Below, in pieces: positions 1-8,559 of a stretch of DNA of 64,000 nt. The DNA comes from Maricaulaceae bacterium EIL42A08 (lineage in GTDB: Bacteria; Pseudomonadota; Alphaproteobacteria; Caulobacterales; Maricaulaceae). The translations under genes were made by a program, and so were the position numbers. The DNA is taken from the NCBI GenBank assembly GCA_024178355.1, contig JAMZNZ010000002.1:973501-1037500 (forward strand), read 5' to 3'. The notes beneath the pieces were generated by a model. It did not search any database. It saw only the letters and a list, made by a program, of their open reading frames with translations, and was not told the DNA's origin. Numbering within the stretch: position 1 is the stretch's first letter; the number at the start of each line of letters is the position of its first letter.

Positions 1-1293
1 GCCCGCGTCGCCGCTGCCGAATCGCGTCTGCGCGCCGCTCTTGAGTCCATGAATGAGAGCTTTGTGCTCTGGGACTCCCGCCAGCGCCTGATCCTGTGGA
101 ACCGCAAGTTCCGTGAGTTCTTCGCCATGCCCGACAATGCGCTGAAACCAGGCATGGGCTACGGCGATGTGGAGCAGCGTGCCGGCAGAGCCATCGCCAA
201 AGCCCATGGCGAAGACGACATGGACGGATTTGAGCTGGAGCTTAAAGACGGGCGCTGGCTTCGCTATTCAGAGCGGCGTACCGCCGACGGCGGCCTTGTC
301 AGCGTTGGTGCGGATATCACCGCGCTAAAGTCCCAGGAAGCCGCCCTGAAGGAAAACGACCGCGAGATGCGGCGTACCGTGGACAATCTGCGTCGCTCCC
401 AGGAACGCGTCCAGGAGCTGGCTGAAAACTACGAGCAGGAGAAGATCCGCGCCGAGGAAGCCAACCGGTCCAAGTCCGAGTTTCTGGCAAACATGTCCCA
501 CGAGCTGCGCACCCCGCTCAATGCGATCAACGGCTTTTCGGAAATCATGCAGGGCGAAATGTTCGGCCCGCTCGGGCATGAGCGCTACAAGGACTATGTC
601 ACGGATATCCTCAGCTCAGGCCAGCACCTGCTCAGCCTGATCAACGATATCCTCGACATGTCTAAGATCGAAGCCGGCAAGATGCAGCTTCAGCCCGAAC
701 CGGTTGAGCCCGCCGAACTTCTCGAACAGTGCGTCCGCATAATGCGCGCGCGCGCCGAGGAGAAGAACATCGACCTGACCACCGAAGGTCAGCCGCTTCC
801 AACGATCGAGGCGGATCCGCGCGCGCTCAAACAGGTTTTGCTCAACCTGATGAGCAATGCGGTCAAATTCACGCCGGACGGCGGCAAGGTCATTGTTCGC
901 ACCTTCGATGCGGCCGATGGCGTTGTAATTCAGGTGGCCGATACCGGTATCGGGATCCCGGAAGAGGACCTGCACCGCGTCGGGCGCCCGTTTGAGCAGA
1001 TCGAAAACCAGCATTCAAAAGTGCATCAGGGCTCAGGCCTCGGACTGGCCCTTTCGAAGTCTCTTATAGAAATGCATGGCGGTACGCTGCGCATCGACTC
1101 GGTCCTGGGCAAAGGCACAACGGTGTCCTTCACCCTGCCCGCCCAAGCGCATATAAGCAGCGGTCAGAACGACGAATCTGCCCCCTTGGAACCAGACGCA
1201 AGTGAGGGTGAAGCAGCCCCCGAAGACATCGTCATGATCGACGATGCAGGCGATGACGAGCCGTCGCAGTCTGAGAGCGCCGCTGCACCCTAA
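1..1293 (+). CDS. PAS sensor histidine kinase, PleC-like (5' partial)
   Basis: The reading frame is open from base 1, so the gene starts upstream of the window; the ATG at 49 is internal. A PAS-type domain (WDSRQRLILWNRKF) is followed by a coiled-coil linker, then HisKA with the phospho-acceptor His in SHELRTPLNAI (codon at 499-501). A HATPase domain follows, with N box NLMSNAVKF, G1 DTGIGIP and G2 GSGLGLAL. The H-box region FLANMSHELRTPLNAINGF resembles the PleC/DivJ cell-cycle kinases of Caulobacterales, but PleC identity is an inference because the sensor part is cut off. The tail after the ATPase domain is about 50 residues, acidic and Ser/Glu/Asp-rich, and probably disordered. The stop overlaps the convergent gene by 4 bp. 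Confidence 0.85.
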   Translation, partial: ARVAAAESRLRAALESMNESFVLWDSRQRLILWNRKFREFFAMPDNALKPGMGYGDVEQRAGRAIAKAHGEDDMDGFELELKDGRWLRYSERRTADGGLVSVGADITALKSQEAALKENDREMRRTVDNLRRSQERVQELAENYEQEKIRAEEANRSKSEFLANMSHELRTPLNAINGFSEIMQGEMFGPLGHERYKDYVTDILSSGQHLLSLINDILDMSKIEAGKMQLQPEPVEPAELLEQCVRIMRARAEEKNIDLTTEGQPLPTIEADPRALKQVLLNLMSNAVKFTPDGGKVIVRTFDAADGVVIQVADTGIGIPEEDLHRVGRPFEQIENQHSKVHQGSGLGLALSKSLIEMHGGTLRIDSVLGKGTTVSFTLPAQAHISSGQNDESAPLEPDASEGEAAPEDIVMIDDAGDDEPSQSESAAAP

Positions 1294-1787
1294 CCGCCCT
1301 GAGCCGGCGGCCGCCGCTCTCTACCTGAGCCGCGACGGGGCGGCAGTGTCATGGCTGCCTCAAACGCCGCCTGTCGCACGTCAGGATCAAGCTCGTCGGC
1401 AATCTCCAGAATTCGGCCTTCTGTCGCCCGTTCCAAAGCCGCGCGGGCCTGGCGGGCTTGTTCAAGGGCTTCAGCGGCGGCCTCGGGGTCGTAAGGGTCT
1501 GCCAGCAAAGCCTGAGCGGCAGCTCGGCGGGTCATGACGGTTTCGCGGACGAGGCCCCTCAACTCAGCCCGGCTGGCTTCGGCGCGCGCGCGGGCTTCGC
1601 GCCGCTGGTCCTCAGGCAAGGCCTCGACAAACGCGCGAAGCTGGAAGCCGCCACGGCGAGGCTCTGGCATCTCCATCGCAGCCGGACGCTCAGGGCCAAA
1701 CCAGCTGCGCGCGCTGCCCCCCAGAAGCACTCCGTTCAAAAGCACGGACACAAGAAGAAGAATGATCCAGAGATTAATCCGGGGCAT
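1290..1787 (-). CDS. Membrane-anchored periplasmic sensor-like protein (Spy/CpxP, Metal_resist type)
   Basis: A 165-aa protein with one N-terminal hydrophobic anchor (LWIILLLVSVLLNGVLLG) and a helical periplasmic part rich in Arg, Ala and Glu. The helix LPEDQRREARARAEASRAEL recalls the LTPEQR-type helices of the CpxP/Spy and periplasmic heavy-metal-sensor families. It is the last gene of an ECF sigma/anti-sigma operon, the position CnrX-type sensors occupy. It has no His and no Cys, so the histidine ligands of CnrX are absent and metal sensing by that chemistry is unlikely. It starts immediately after the anti-sigma stop. Family assignment is moderate and the ligand is unknown. Confidence 0.65.
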   Translation of the reverse strand: MPRINLWIILLLVSVLLNGVLLGGSARSWFGPERPAAMEMPEPRRGGFQLRAFVEALPEDQRREARARAEASRAELRGLVRETVMTRRAAAQALLADPYDPEAAAEALEQARQARAALERATEGRILEIADELDPDVRQAAFEAAMTLPPRRGSGRERRPPAQGG

Positions 1788-2195
1788 CTAGGCACCCTCC
1801 TCAAGTGATAGGCTATCCACCGTTTCAAAGGCTCCAAAAGCCGAGGCGAATACCTCGTCGGTGTAGGACGTTCCATCAGGCCCAGCCAGCCAACCCGCGC
1901 CGAGCCCCACAGTCAGCATCAGCGCCGCGGCAACCGAGGCCCAGACTGGCTGGCGCGATTGGCGTGCAGCAATCCCGCCTGCAACAACCCTTTGATAAAG
2001 CGCTTTGGACGGCGCTTCGATTGAGGCCTGAGACAACAAATCTTCAAGTGCACGCGCGGCGTCCAACCTTGGCTGAGCCGCTTCGGCGTGGGCTTGAAGA
2101 AAGGCAATGGCTTCGGCCCGCTCAGCCTCCGGCCAGCAGGCGATCTGTCCGCCATGGGCATCGCATAGCGCCTCAAATCGAGCCAATGTCATCAT
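1788..2195 (-). CDS. Anti-sigma-like single-pass membrane protein
   Basis: A 135-aa protein with a soluble N-terminal part (LARFEALCDAHGG...) followed by one membrane segment near residues 85-105 (VWASVAAALMLTVGLGAGWL) and a short outer tail. Its ATG overlaps the stop of the sigma gene (ATGA), and a strong GGAGGT lies 6 bases upstream. Size, topology and coupling to an ECF sigma gene fit an anti-sigma factor holding the sigma at the membrane. No classical zinc HxxxCxxC motif is visible, so this is a function by context, not by motif. Confidence 0.65.
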   Translation of the reverse strand: MMTLARFEALCDAHGGQIACWPEAERAEAIAFLQAHAEAAQPRLDAARALEDLLSQASIEAPSKALYQRVVAGGIAARQSRQPVWASVAAALMLTVGLGAGWLAGPDGTSYTDEVFASAFGAFETVDSLSLEEGA

Positions 2196-2833
2196 GATTC
2201 ACCTCCGTGAGCGCCAGCCAGACCGTCGATCAGATCGCGGCTCTCGTCCAGCAACTCCTGTTTCAGCGTTCGGCGAGCTCGAGCCAGCAGGCTCTCGACC
2301 GCTTCGACGCTAACCCCCAAAATATTAGCCACTTCAATATTGGTGTGGTCCTGAAAACTGCATAGCTCCAGGGCCAGACGCTGGCGTTCCGGCAAGCGCC
2401 CCACGGCTTGCCTGACCCGGTCTGCGCTCCCCCCAGCCTCGAGCAACGCATCGGCCCTCGCTGCCGGGTCAGGCGGCTCAGGTACGTCTTCGCCTAGCGT
2501 CGCCTCACGGCGTTTACGCAATCGATCGAGGCAGACATTTGTGGCGATACGCGCAACCCAGGTTTCCAGGCGCGCGCGCTCCGCGTCGTATCGATCAATG
2601 GCGCGCCAGACCTTTACGAAGGTCTCCTGGGCCAGATCTTCCGCCTCTGCGCCCTCGTTGATCAGGCGTCTGGCGATGCTGTAAACCACCGGCAGACATC
2701 GGCGGGTCAACTCGGCAATGGCCGCGCGCTCGCCCCGGGCGACAGCCTTGGCGAGCGCGCGATCATCACCCTGTGCGTCACGCTGTCGTGCGTCGGAAGG
2801 GGGACCGGGTATGACACGCAGCTTTGGACGCAC
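2192..2833 (-). CDS. ECF-family RNA polymerase sigma factor
   Basis: A 213-aa protein with region 2 (EAEDLAQETFVKVWRAIDRY, then LETWVARIATNVCLDRLRKR) and region 4 (LPERQRLALELCSFQDHTN, then VANILGVSVEAVESLLARAR). This is the two-domain layout of ECF sigma-70 factors. The start is GTG with AAAGGG 8 bases upstream. The gene sits between an EF-hand protein gene (20 bp upstream) and its anti-sigma gene (4-bp overlap). A GGAAC-type palindrome upstream of the operon could be its own promoter element. Confidence 0.92.
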   Translation of the reverse strand: MRPKLRVIPGPPSDARQRDAQGDDRALAKAVARGERAAIAELTRRCLPVVYSIARRLINEGAEAEDLAQETFVKVWRAIDRYDAERARLETWVARIATNVCLDRLRKRREATLGEDVPEPPDPAARADALLEAGGSADRVRQAVGRLPERQRLALELCSFQDHTNIEVANILGVSVEAVESLLARARRTLKQELLDESRDLIDGLAGAHGGES

Positions 2834-2853
2834 AGGGTTGGCCCTTTAAAAGC

Positions 2854-3357
2854 CTAGTCGCGCCACCACAGGCGCTGAGCCCGACGACCTTGCCGGGCCT
2901 CAAGCATGGCGTCCAGCTCGTCGGCGCTGATCGCCGCGTCACCATTCGTGTCAAGGCGCTCGAAAATACGATCGGGGCCGGTCAGGAATTCATCGAGTGA
3001 AACCCGCTGATCCCCATCCGCATCGAGCCGACCTGGACCACGGCGGCCACGGCGACGTCCTTCATCGGCACCGCGAAGCTCTGCGATGCGCTGCGCGGTT
3101 GGAGACGCATCGGCGCGATCCAGAAAGCCATCACCATTGCGGTCCCGCCATGAAAACTCCTCGCGGCGCAGCTGCTCCACCTCCGCTCGGGTAACGGTGT
3201 TGTCACCATTGAGGTCAGCAGCACCGAGCATGGCAATGGCCATCGCCGCGCGTTGTGGAGCGCGTTCGCCCCCGCCCCGTGGTCCTGGTTGGGCTTCAGC
3301 AACACCAGAAAGAACCAGTGCGCCTACAGCGGCTGTCATTAACAGAAACGTCTTCAT
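2854..3357 (-). CDS. Secreted EF-hand calcium-binding protein
   Basis: A 167-aa product starting with a signal peptide (MKTFLLMTAAVGALVLSGVA, cleavage near AEA). Four EF-hand loops are visible: DLNGDNTVTRAE, DRNGDGFLDRAD, DADGDQRVSLDE and DTNGDAAISADE. All carry acidic or Asn residues at positions 1, 3 and 5 and an acidic residue at 12. The ATG at 3357 is preferred over an upstream alternative start because of GGAG 7-8 bases before it and the clean signal peptide. It leads the ECF operon, so periplasmic Ca2+ or another cation could feed into the sigma pathway (inference). Confidence 0.85.
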   Translation of the reverse strand: MKTFLLMTAAVGALVLSGVAEAQPGPRGGGERAPQRAAMAIAMLGAADLNGDNTVTRAEVEQLRREEFSWRDRNGDGFLDRADASPTAQRIAELRGADEGRRRGRRGPGRLDADGDQRVSLDEFLTGPDRIFERLDTNGDAAISADELDAMLEARQGRRAQRLWWRD

Positions 3358-3425
3358 CAAACCAACTCCGTTGTTATCTCGTGGGCCTGACTTGCGCCTC
3401 GTTGCGCGTCCCACATGAGCTGTTA

Positions 3426-3438
3426 CGGAACCGTTCCG
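3426..3438. promoter_or_regulatory. Palindrome CGGAACcGTTCCG, candidate ECF promoter element
   Basis: A perfect 6+1+6 palindrome in the 96-bp gap between the glnE stop and the EF-hand gene. On the minus strand it supplies GGAAC, the -35 word of many ECF sigma factors, about 75 bases upstream of the EF-hand start. No convincing CGTT-type -10 follows at 16-17 bases. A protein operator or a short glnE-end hairpin are alternatives. Confidence 0.3.
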
Positions 3439-3453
3439 GTAAATCCGTCGCGA

Positions 3454-6315
3454 CTATTGCGATAAACCGCCAACATATTTTTCGAAGACCTGTCGAACCC
3501 GTCTGGTATGGCGATCAAGGCGGTGCTGCACCCCTGCAAGATCAGTCTCTTCACACGCCTTGGCCAGACGGTCTGCAAAGGGCTCGCTGGCAGTTTCTGG
3601 ATCAAAACCAGCCCCGTGGGCGGCGCGGATCAGCTGGGTGAGCGCGGCGTAGTCTTCGTGGGCCCGCGCCAACAAACCCGCATCATCCGGGCTCAAGACG
3701 CCTCTCGTCCTCAACTGTACGATCGCTTCGCCAGTATTGGTGGAGAGCTGTTCGCCGAGGATCAACTGAAGAACCTGAACAATGAACTCGATCTCGATCA
3801 GACCACCGTCACGCAGCTTTAAATCCCAAATCGACTTTGCAGGCTTGTCGCGCTGTAGCCTCTGACGCATCTCGCAGGCATCCTTGCGAACAAAGTCATC
3901 TTCGCCAGCCCCTTCAATAGCGTGATGAAGGGCCGCCTCAGCATCAAGCCCCAGCCCATCTGCGGCAACCACGCGTGCCCGTGTTAGCGCCATACGCTCC
4001 CAGGTCCAGGCCTCTTCGCTCTCGTAGTAGGTTTTGAAGCGAGACAGACGAACGGCTACCGGCCCGGCGTTGCCAGAGGGACGCAGCGCCATGTCCACCT
4101 GATAGAGCTCGCCTTCCTCTGTGGGCGCTGAGAGCGCCGCGACGAGCCGCTGGGTAAAGCGGACAAACCAGGCTTCTGCGGAAACTGGTTTAGGGCCATC
4201 AGATTGTTCTCTGATCGGATCATAAACCACGACCAGATCAAGATCAGAGTCCGCTGATAACTCCCGCCCGCCATGCTTACCCAGCCCAAACACGGCCCAG
4301 CGCCCGGGAGCGGGCCCGTGACGACGCGCTACCTCCCGCACCGCAGCCTGGGCCATTACCTCGGTTGCCGCATCGGCAAGGCGCGCGAATGCGACGCCGG
4401 CCTCAGATGCGCGCGCCCGCCCGACCAGCAGCTGAGCGCCAATGCGCAGTCGCTCCTCACGAGCTATGCGCCGCGCCTGATTGAGGGCCTCTTCGAAGTC
4501 TGTCGGGTCAACTTCGCCAAATCGAAGCGGATACCGGTCCTCCAGATCATCGCCAAGCGGTGCAGCGAAGCCAGTATCCACCATCACATCAAGCAAGGTG
4601 GGGCACCGGGCCAGCATCTCGGCTAGGCGGGGCGCAAGCCCCAGAATGGTTAGAAGCTCCCTGGCCAGAGCGGGCTGCTTGACCAAGAGCGACAGCGGCT
4701 GAACCCCCACAGGCAAGCCCTCAAAGAACGTCGCGAAACGGGTAAAGGCCACATCCGGATCGCCTGTCTGGGACAATCCCTCGACCAGCTTTGGAGCAAA
4801 TTTTGAGAAGAGTGCCCGGGCTCGTTCAGTGCGCGCAGCTCTCGCCTTGCCAGCGGCCCAGCCGGCAAGACGCTGCCACACCCGCTCAGGGTCTGAAAAT
4901 CCATGCTGCGTCAGAGTCTGCAGTGTCTCAGGTGTTGGCTCAACGCCGGTCAGGACAAGACTACCGACTGAAGTCGCAAGACTTTCGCCGTCATCAAACT
5001 GGTGCACGAAGCGAGTATGGACATCGCCGAGCAAAGCTGTGAGATCACGGTCAAACCGATCAATATCATCTTCGCCCATCAAGGCTGCGAGCCTCGTGCG
5101 TGTGGTGATGTCTTCCGGAACGGTCTGGCTCTGCTCGTCCTCCAGCATCTGGATGCGGTGCTCGATCGCGCGCAGCTGGCGATAGGCTGTGGACATGGCC
5201 TCAGCGTCCTCCTCGCTGATCAGCTGCTCGCGTGCCAGAAGCGCCAGCGCGGGCAGCGTGCTTGCCACACGTAATGCCTTGCGCCGGCCACCGAAAACCA
5301 GCTGCATGATCTGGGCGAAGAACTCGATCTCGCGGATGCCGCCACGGCCGAGCTTCACATCATGCCCCGCCGCAATCATTTCGGATCGCTTCCTGGTGGA
5401 CTGGATTTGACGTGCGATGCCGCGGATGTCGTCAACGGCTTCAAAATCCAGCGAGCGACGCCAGACGAAAGGGTCCAGGTCTTTTAGGAATTGCTCACCA
5501 GCTGGCCGGTCGCCCGCGCAAACCCGGGCCTTGGCGTAAGCGGCCCGCTCCCAGTTCTGTCCCAGCGCCTCAAAATAGTTGCGGGCCATTTCCGCATTCA
5601 CCGCCGCGGGCGTTGAGGAGGGGTCCGGTCGCAGGCGCAGGTCAACCCTGAACACATAGCCGTCAGCGGTCACTTCGTTAAGGTAAGCCGAAAGCTTGCG
5701 GGTCAGGCGGGTGTAGCGTCTGGTCGGCTCACTATGACCTTCAGAGCCAATGCGATCCGGCTCCCACATTACCACCAGATCGATATCAGAAGAATAATTG
5801 AGACTGCGCTGGCCGTGCTTGCCGAGCGTCAGCACAAACAGGCCTGGCGCGGGGTTCTCCGGATCGTCTGCCGATATCCCGCTGTCGCGAGCAGCAGCTT
5901 CCAGCGCGCCCTGCACTGCAGCGTCGGCAAAATCTGACACCGCACAAACCGTCTCTTCCAGCGTGAAGGCCCCGGCAAGATCGGCCAGCGCGGTCACCAG
6001 GTGCATGTCCGCCTTGGCCCGTCGAAGCGTGCTCATCGCTGTGTTCGGGTCACGACCGGCCAGACCTGCCGTTTCATTGGCTTCTGTCAGGAGCACCTCA
6101 GGCGGCTCCTCGGCCAGACGTTCCAGCGTCTGCGGGCGACGCGCGGCCAGTCGGCCAAGATAGGGGGCCGCGCCAAACACGGCGTCCAGGAACTCTGCCC
6201 CCTCGCCCCAGGCACTGTAGGCGTTTGACCCGATCCGCTGGCGGCTGCGCTCAGCTCGCGCGGCGTCGGTCTGGGGAATCGATGTTGAGATGCGTTGGGC
6301 AAGGGGCGTGGACAT
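3454..6315 (-). CDS. glnE: Bifunctional glutamine synthetase adenylyltransferase/deadenylase
   Basis: A 953-aa protein with the tandem nucleotidyltransferase layout of GlnE, which attaches and removes AMP on glutamine synthetase in response to PII and glutamine. The N-terminal deadenylase half has GKHGQRSLNYSSDIDLVVMW. The C-terminal adenylylase half has GKHGGRELSADSDLDLVVVY. Each is followed by a GlnD_UR_UTase helical domain. ATG at 6315 (MSTPLAQRIS) is chosen over a TTG 36 bases upstream. It lies 42 bp after the histidine kinase and probably ends the htrA-regulator-kinase series. No frame damage is seen. Confidence 0.97.
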   Translation of the reverse strand: MSTPLAQRISTSIPQTDAARAERSRQRIGSNAYSAWGEGAEFLDAVFGAAPYLGRLAARRPQTLERLAEEPPEVLLTEANETAGLAGRDPNTAMSTLRRAKADMHLVTALADLAGAFTLEETVCAVSDFADAAVQGALEAAARDSGISADDPENPAPGLFVLTLGKHGQRSLNYSSDIDLVVMWEPDRIGSEGHSEPTRRYTRLTRKLSAYLNEVTADGYVFRVDLRLRPDPSSTPAAVNAEMARNYFEALGQNWERAAYAKARVCAGDRPAGEQFLKDLDPFVWRRSLDFEAVDDIRGIARQIQSTRKRSEMIAAGHDVKLGRGGIREIEFFAQIMQLVFGGRRKALRVASTLPALALLAREQLISEEDAEAMSTAYRQLRAIEHRIQMLEDEQSQTVPEDITTRTRLAALMGEDDIDRFDRDLTALLGDVHTRFVHQFDDGESLATSVGSLVLTGVEPTPETLQTLTQHGFSDPERVWQRLAGWAAGKARAARTERARALFSKFAPKLVEGLSQTGDPDVAFTRFATFFEGLPVGVQPLSLLVKQPALARELLTILGLAPRLAEMLARCPTLLDVMVDTGFAAPLGDDLEDRYPLRFGEVDPTDFEEALNQARRIAREERLRIGAQLLVGRARASEAGVAFARLADAATEVMAQAAVREVARRHGPAPGRWAVFGLGKHGGRELSADSDLDLVVVYDPIREQSDGPKPVSAEAWFVRFTQRLVAALSAPTEEGELYQVDMALRPSGNAGPVAVRLSRFKTYYESEEAWTWERMALTRARVVAADGLGLDAEAALHHAIEGAGEDDFVRKDACEMRQRLQRDKPAKSIWDLKLRDGGLIEIEFIVQVLQLILGEQLSTNTGEAIVQLRTRGVLSPDDAGLLARAHEDYAALTQLIRAAHGAGFDPETASEPFADRLAKACEETDLAGVQHRLDRHTRRVRQVFEKYVGGLSQ

Positions 6316-6357
6316 GGGATGCAGGCTTACGCGCAAGCGCGAGATTGGCAAGCGCCC

Positions 6358-7800
6358 CTACGCCGCCTTCTCAAAGCTGAGGGCAATCCTTAGACCTGGG
6401 CCGCTCTCAGCGCCCTCCACTGCGCCCGGTCCATCGTCCAGCGTCAGCGATGCGCCATGGACTTCCGCGATGGCATGGACCAGCGAAAGACCAAGGCCCA
6501 CGCCAGGCAGCGAGCGAGACTTTTCAAGACGTACAAAGCGCTCCAGCACGCGGGAGCGATCATCAGCCGGGATGCCAGGGCCGGTATCGGTGACAGAAAT
6601 CTCAACCTGACCGCCGCTGGTTTTTCGGCCACGCAGCATCACTGCGCCGCCGTCTGGCGTGTATTTCACAGCATTGTCGATCAGATTGGCGATGGCCTGC
6701 GCCAGCAGCTCTCGATCGCCGAGGACCTTGAGGCGCTCCTCGCAGTCGCAATCAAGCTCCAGACCCGCATCCTCGCAAACCGGCTCATAGAGCTCAACCA
6801 CGTCTGCGGTCAGCTCACACAGGTCGATGGGCTCAAACGCCCGGCGGCGTTCACCCGCCTGCAGGCGCGACAGGGACAAGACCGCGTTGAAGGTCTTGAT
6901 CAGCTCGTCGACATCAGCCACCGCCTGCGCAAGCGCCGCTTCACGATCCGCCAGATCACCGGCCTCCACGAGGGCAGATTCCAGTCGCCCACGCATGCGC
7001 GTCAGCGGCAGCCGCAGGTCATGGGCGATGGAATCGCCAGCGGTGCGCATACGCTGCATGAGATGCTCGATCCGATCGAGCATGGCGTTGAAATTGCCGG
7101 ATAACTCGTCAAGATCGTCGCCAGAAAATGTCCGTGGTGCCCGCGTATCAAGGCGTCCACGCATAACCTCGCGCGATGCAGCATTGATGGTTTCAAGGCG
7201 GCGGGCAAAGCGGCGACTGACCACGGCCCCCGAAACGATCCCGAGCGCGAGCGCGAGCCCTGACGCAATGAGCACCGCGTTCAACGCCTCTCCGACAAAG
7301 CGGTTTTCTTCTTCCATGTCGACGCCGACAAAGAGCCGAAGCCCGCTTTCAACTTCCAGAATTCGGGCCCGCGCGTCGCGGCCAGCTTCGACGGCCTGTT
7401 CATCCTCCACCGGAGCGCGATCATAGGAGAAGTTGATCCAGCCCTCGCCATCCGGCGTGCCAGCGGGAAGACCGGAAATATTGCCGGAAATGCGCCGCCC
7501 GGTTTCATCAACGAGGAGATAAAGAAACTCACCCCCGCCGACGGAGCGCTGGAGGATATAGCGGTTGGCCGCCTGACCTCCGCCTGCCAGATAGCGCTGC
7601 TCAATCCGGCCAAGCTCTTCGTTGACGGCCGCCTCGGCACGCCGCGTCGCGGCCCCGGCCGTTGCGGTATAAACTAGAGTCAGGATGACAAAGCTCGACA
7701 ACGCAAACAGCGCCGCTGACAGCAAGGTCAGTCGGAACGCTGTTGTGCGCATGAAGGCGGGCAGTTTCCAGCCCGCGTCTTGCCTGGTCGTATCCGTCAC
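6358..7800 (-). CDS. Sensor histidine kinase (two TM, HAMP)
   Basis: A 480-aa membrane kinase. TM1 is near residues 20-48, a periplasmic loop of about 130 residues follows, then TM2 (VLIASGLALALGIVSGAVV), HAMP, HisKA with DSIAHDLRLPLTRMR, and HATPase with NLIDNAVKYTPDGG, DTGPGIP and GVGLGLSLVHAI. The partner is the OmpR-type regulator 30 bp upstream. The htrA gene just before the pair suggests an envelope stress input, which is an inference from context. Confidence 0.93.
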   Translation of the reverse strand: MTDTTRQDAGWKLPAFMRTTAFRLTLLSAALFALSSFVILTLVYTATAGAATRRAEAAVNEELGRIEQRYLAGGGQAANRYILQRSVGGGEFLYLLVDETGRRISGNISGLPAGTPDGEGWINFSYDRAPVEDEQAVEAGRDARARILEVESGLRLFVGVDMEEENRFVGEALNAVLIASGLALALGIVSGAVVSRRFARRLETINAASREVMRGRLDTRAPRTFSGDDLDELSGNFNAMLDRIEHLMQRMRTAGDSIAHDLRLPLTRMRGRLESALVEAGDLADREAALAQAVADVDELIKTFNAVLSLSRLQAGERRRAFEPIDLCELTADVVELYEPVCEDAGLELDCDCEERLKVLGDRELLAQAIANLIDNAVKYTPDGGAVMLRGRKTSGGQVEISVTDTGPGIPADDRSRVLERFVRLEKSRSLPGVGLGLSLVHAIAEVHGASLTLDDGPGAVEGAESGPGLRIALSFEKAA

Positions 7801-7830
7801 GCTGTCTCCCCGGCGCGAACCTGTAAGGCG

Positions 7831-8502
7831 TTATGCTGAAAGACGATAGCCTGCGCCGCGCACCGTGTGGAGCATTTGAAGCTCATAGGGCTTGTCGATT
7901 TTCGAGCGAAGCCGGGAAATATGCACGTCGATCACGTTGGTCTGGGGGTCAAAATGATAATCCCAGACTTTCTCAAGCAGCATCGTACGGGTTACCACCT
8001 GACCGGCATGGCGCATGAGAAACTCCAACAGGCGAAACTCACGCGGCTGGAGCAGGATGGCCTCGCCCTGGCGATGAACTGTACGGGCCAGGAGATCCAT
8101 CTCCAGATCACCAACCTCTAGCTTGGTCTTGACCGAATCCGGATCCCGGCGACGGGCCAGAACATCCACGCGCGCCATCAATTCGGACGGCGCGTAGGGC
8201 TTGACCAGATAGTCGTCACCGCCTGCCTTCAGGCCCTCAACCCGGTCATCGACCTCACCCAGAGCTGACAGCACCAAGGCGGGCGTCTTGTCGCCGTCTG
8301 AGCGCAGCTCTGAAATCATCGACAGGCCGTCACGGCGCGGCATCATCCGATCCACGATCATGACATCGAACGCGCCTTCACGCGCCATGGCCAGGCCGTC
8401 CTCGCCATCATGGGCTACATCGGCCACATGCCCGGCTTCGCTGAGCATCTTGGCGATATTTCGGGCGACGTGAGTGTCGTCCTCTACGATCAGTACGCGC
8501 AT
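7831..8502 (-). CDS. OmpR/PhoB-family response regulator
   Basis: A 223-aa protein. The receiver domain has the phospho-acceptor Asp in MIVDRMMPRRDG and the conserved Lys in DYLVKPYAPSEL. A winged-helix trans_reg_C domain follows, with LEFLMRHAGQVVTRTMLLEK and NVIDVHISRLRSKID. It is co-directional with the kinase downstream and with htrA 57 bp upstream, so htrA is a plausible target as well as an operon mate. Confidence 0.95.
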   Translation of the reverse strand: MRVLIVEDDTHVARNIAKMLSEAGHVADVAHDGEDGLAMAREGAFDVMIVDRMMPRRDGLSMISELRSDGDKTPALVLSALGEVDDRVEGLKAGGDDYLVKPYAPSELMARVDVLARRRDPDSVKTKLEVGDLEMDLLARTVHRQGEAILLQPREFRLLEFLMRHAGQVVTRTMLLEKVWDYHFDPQTNVIDVHISRLRSKIDKPYELQMLHTVRGAGYRLSA

Positions 8503-8523
8503 GCCTGTCCCTCCCGTTTGGGT

Positions 8524-8550
8524 GGGTCGGATGCCTCCCGCACCCGACCC
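8524..8550. terminator. Hairpin between htrA and the response regulator gene
   Basis: Eleven-base arms GGGTCGGATGC / GCACCCGACCC with one mismatch and a 5-base loop lie between the htrA stop and the regulator start. TTTT follows on the plus strand only. On the coding (minus) strand the U-run is missing, so it is more likely a partial stop or a processing/stability hairpin that uncouples htrA from the regulator. It is not a strong terminator. Confidence 0.35.
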
Positions 8551-8559
8551 TTTTGTCGT

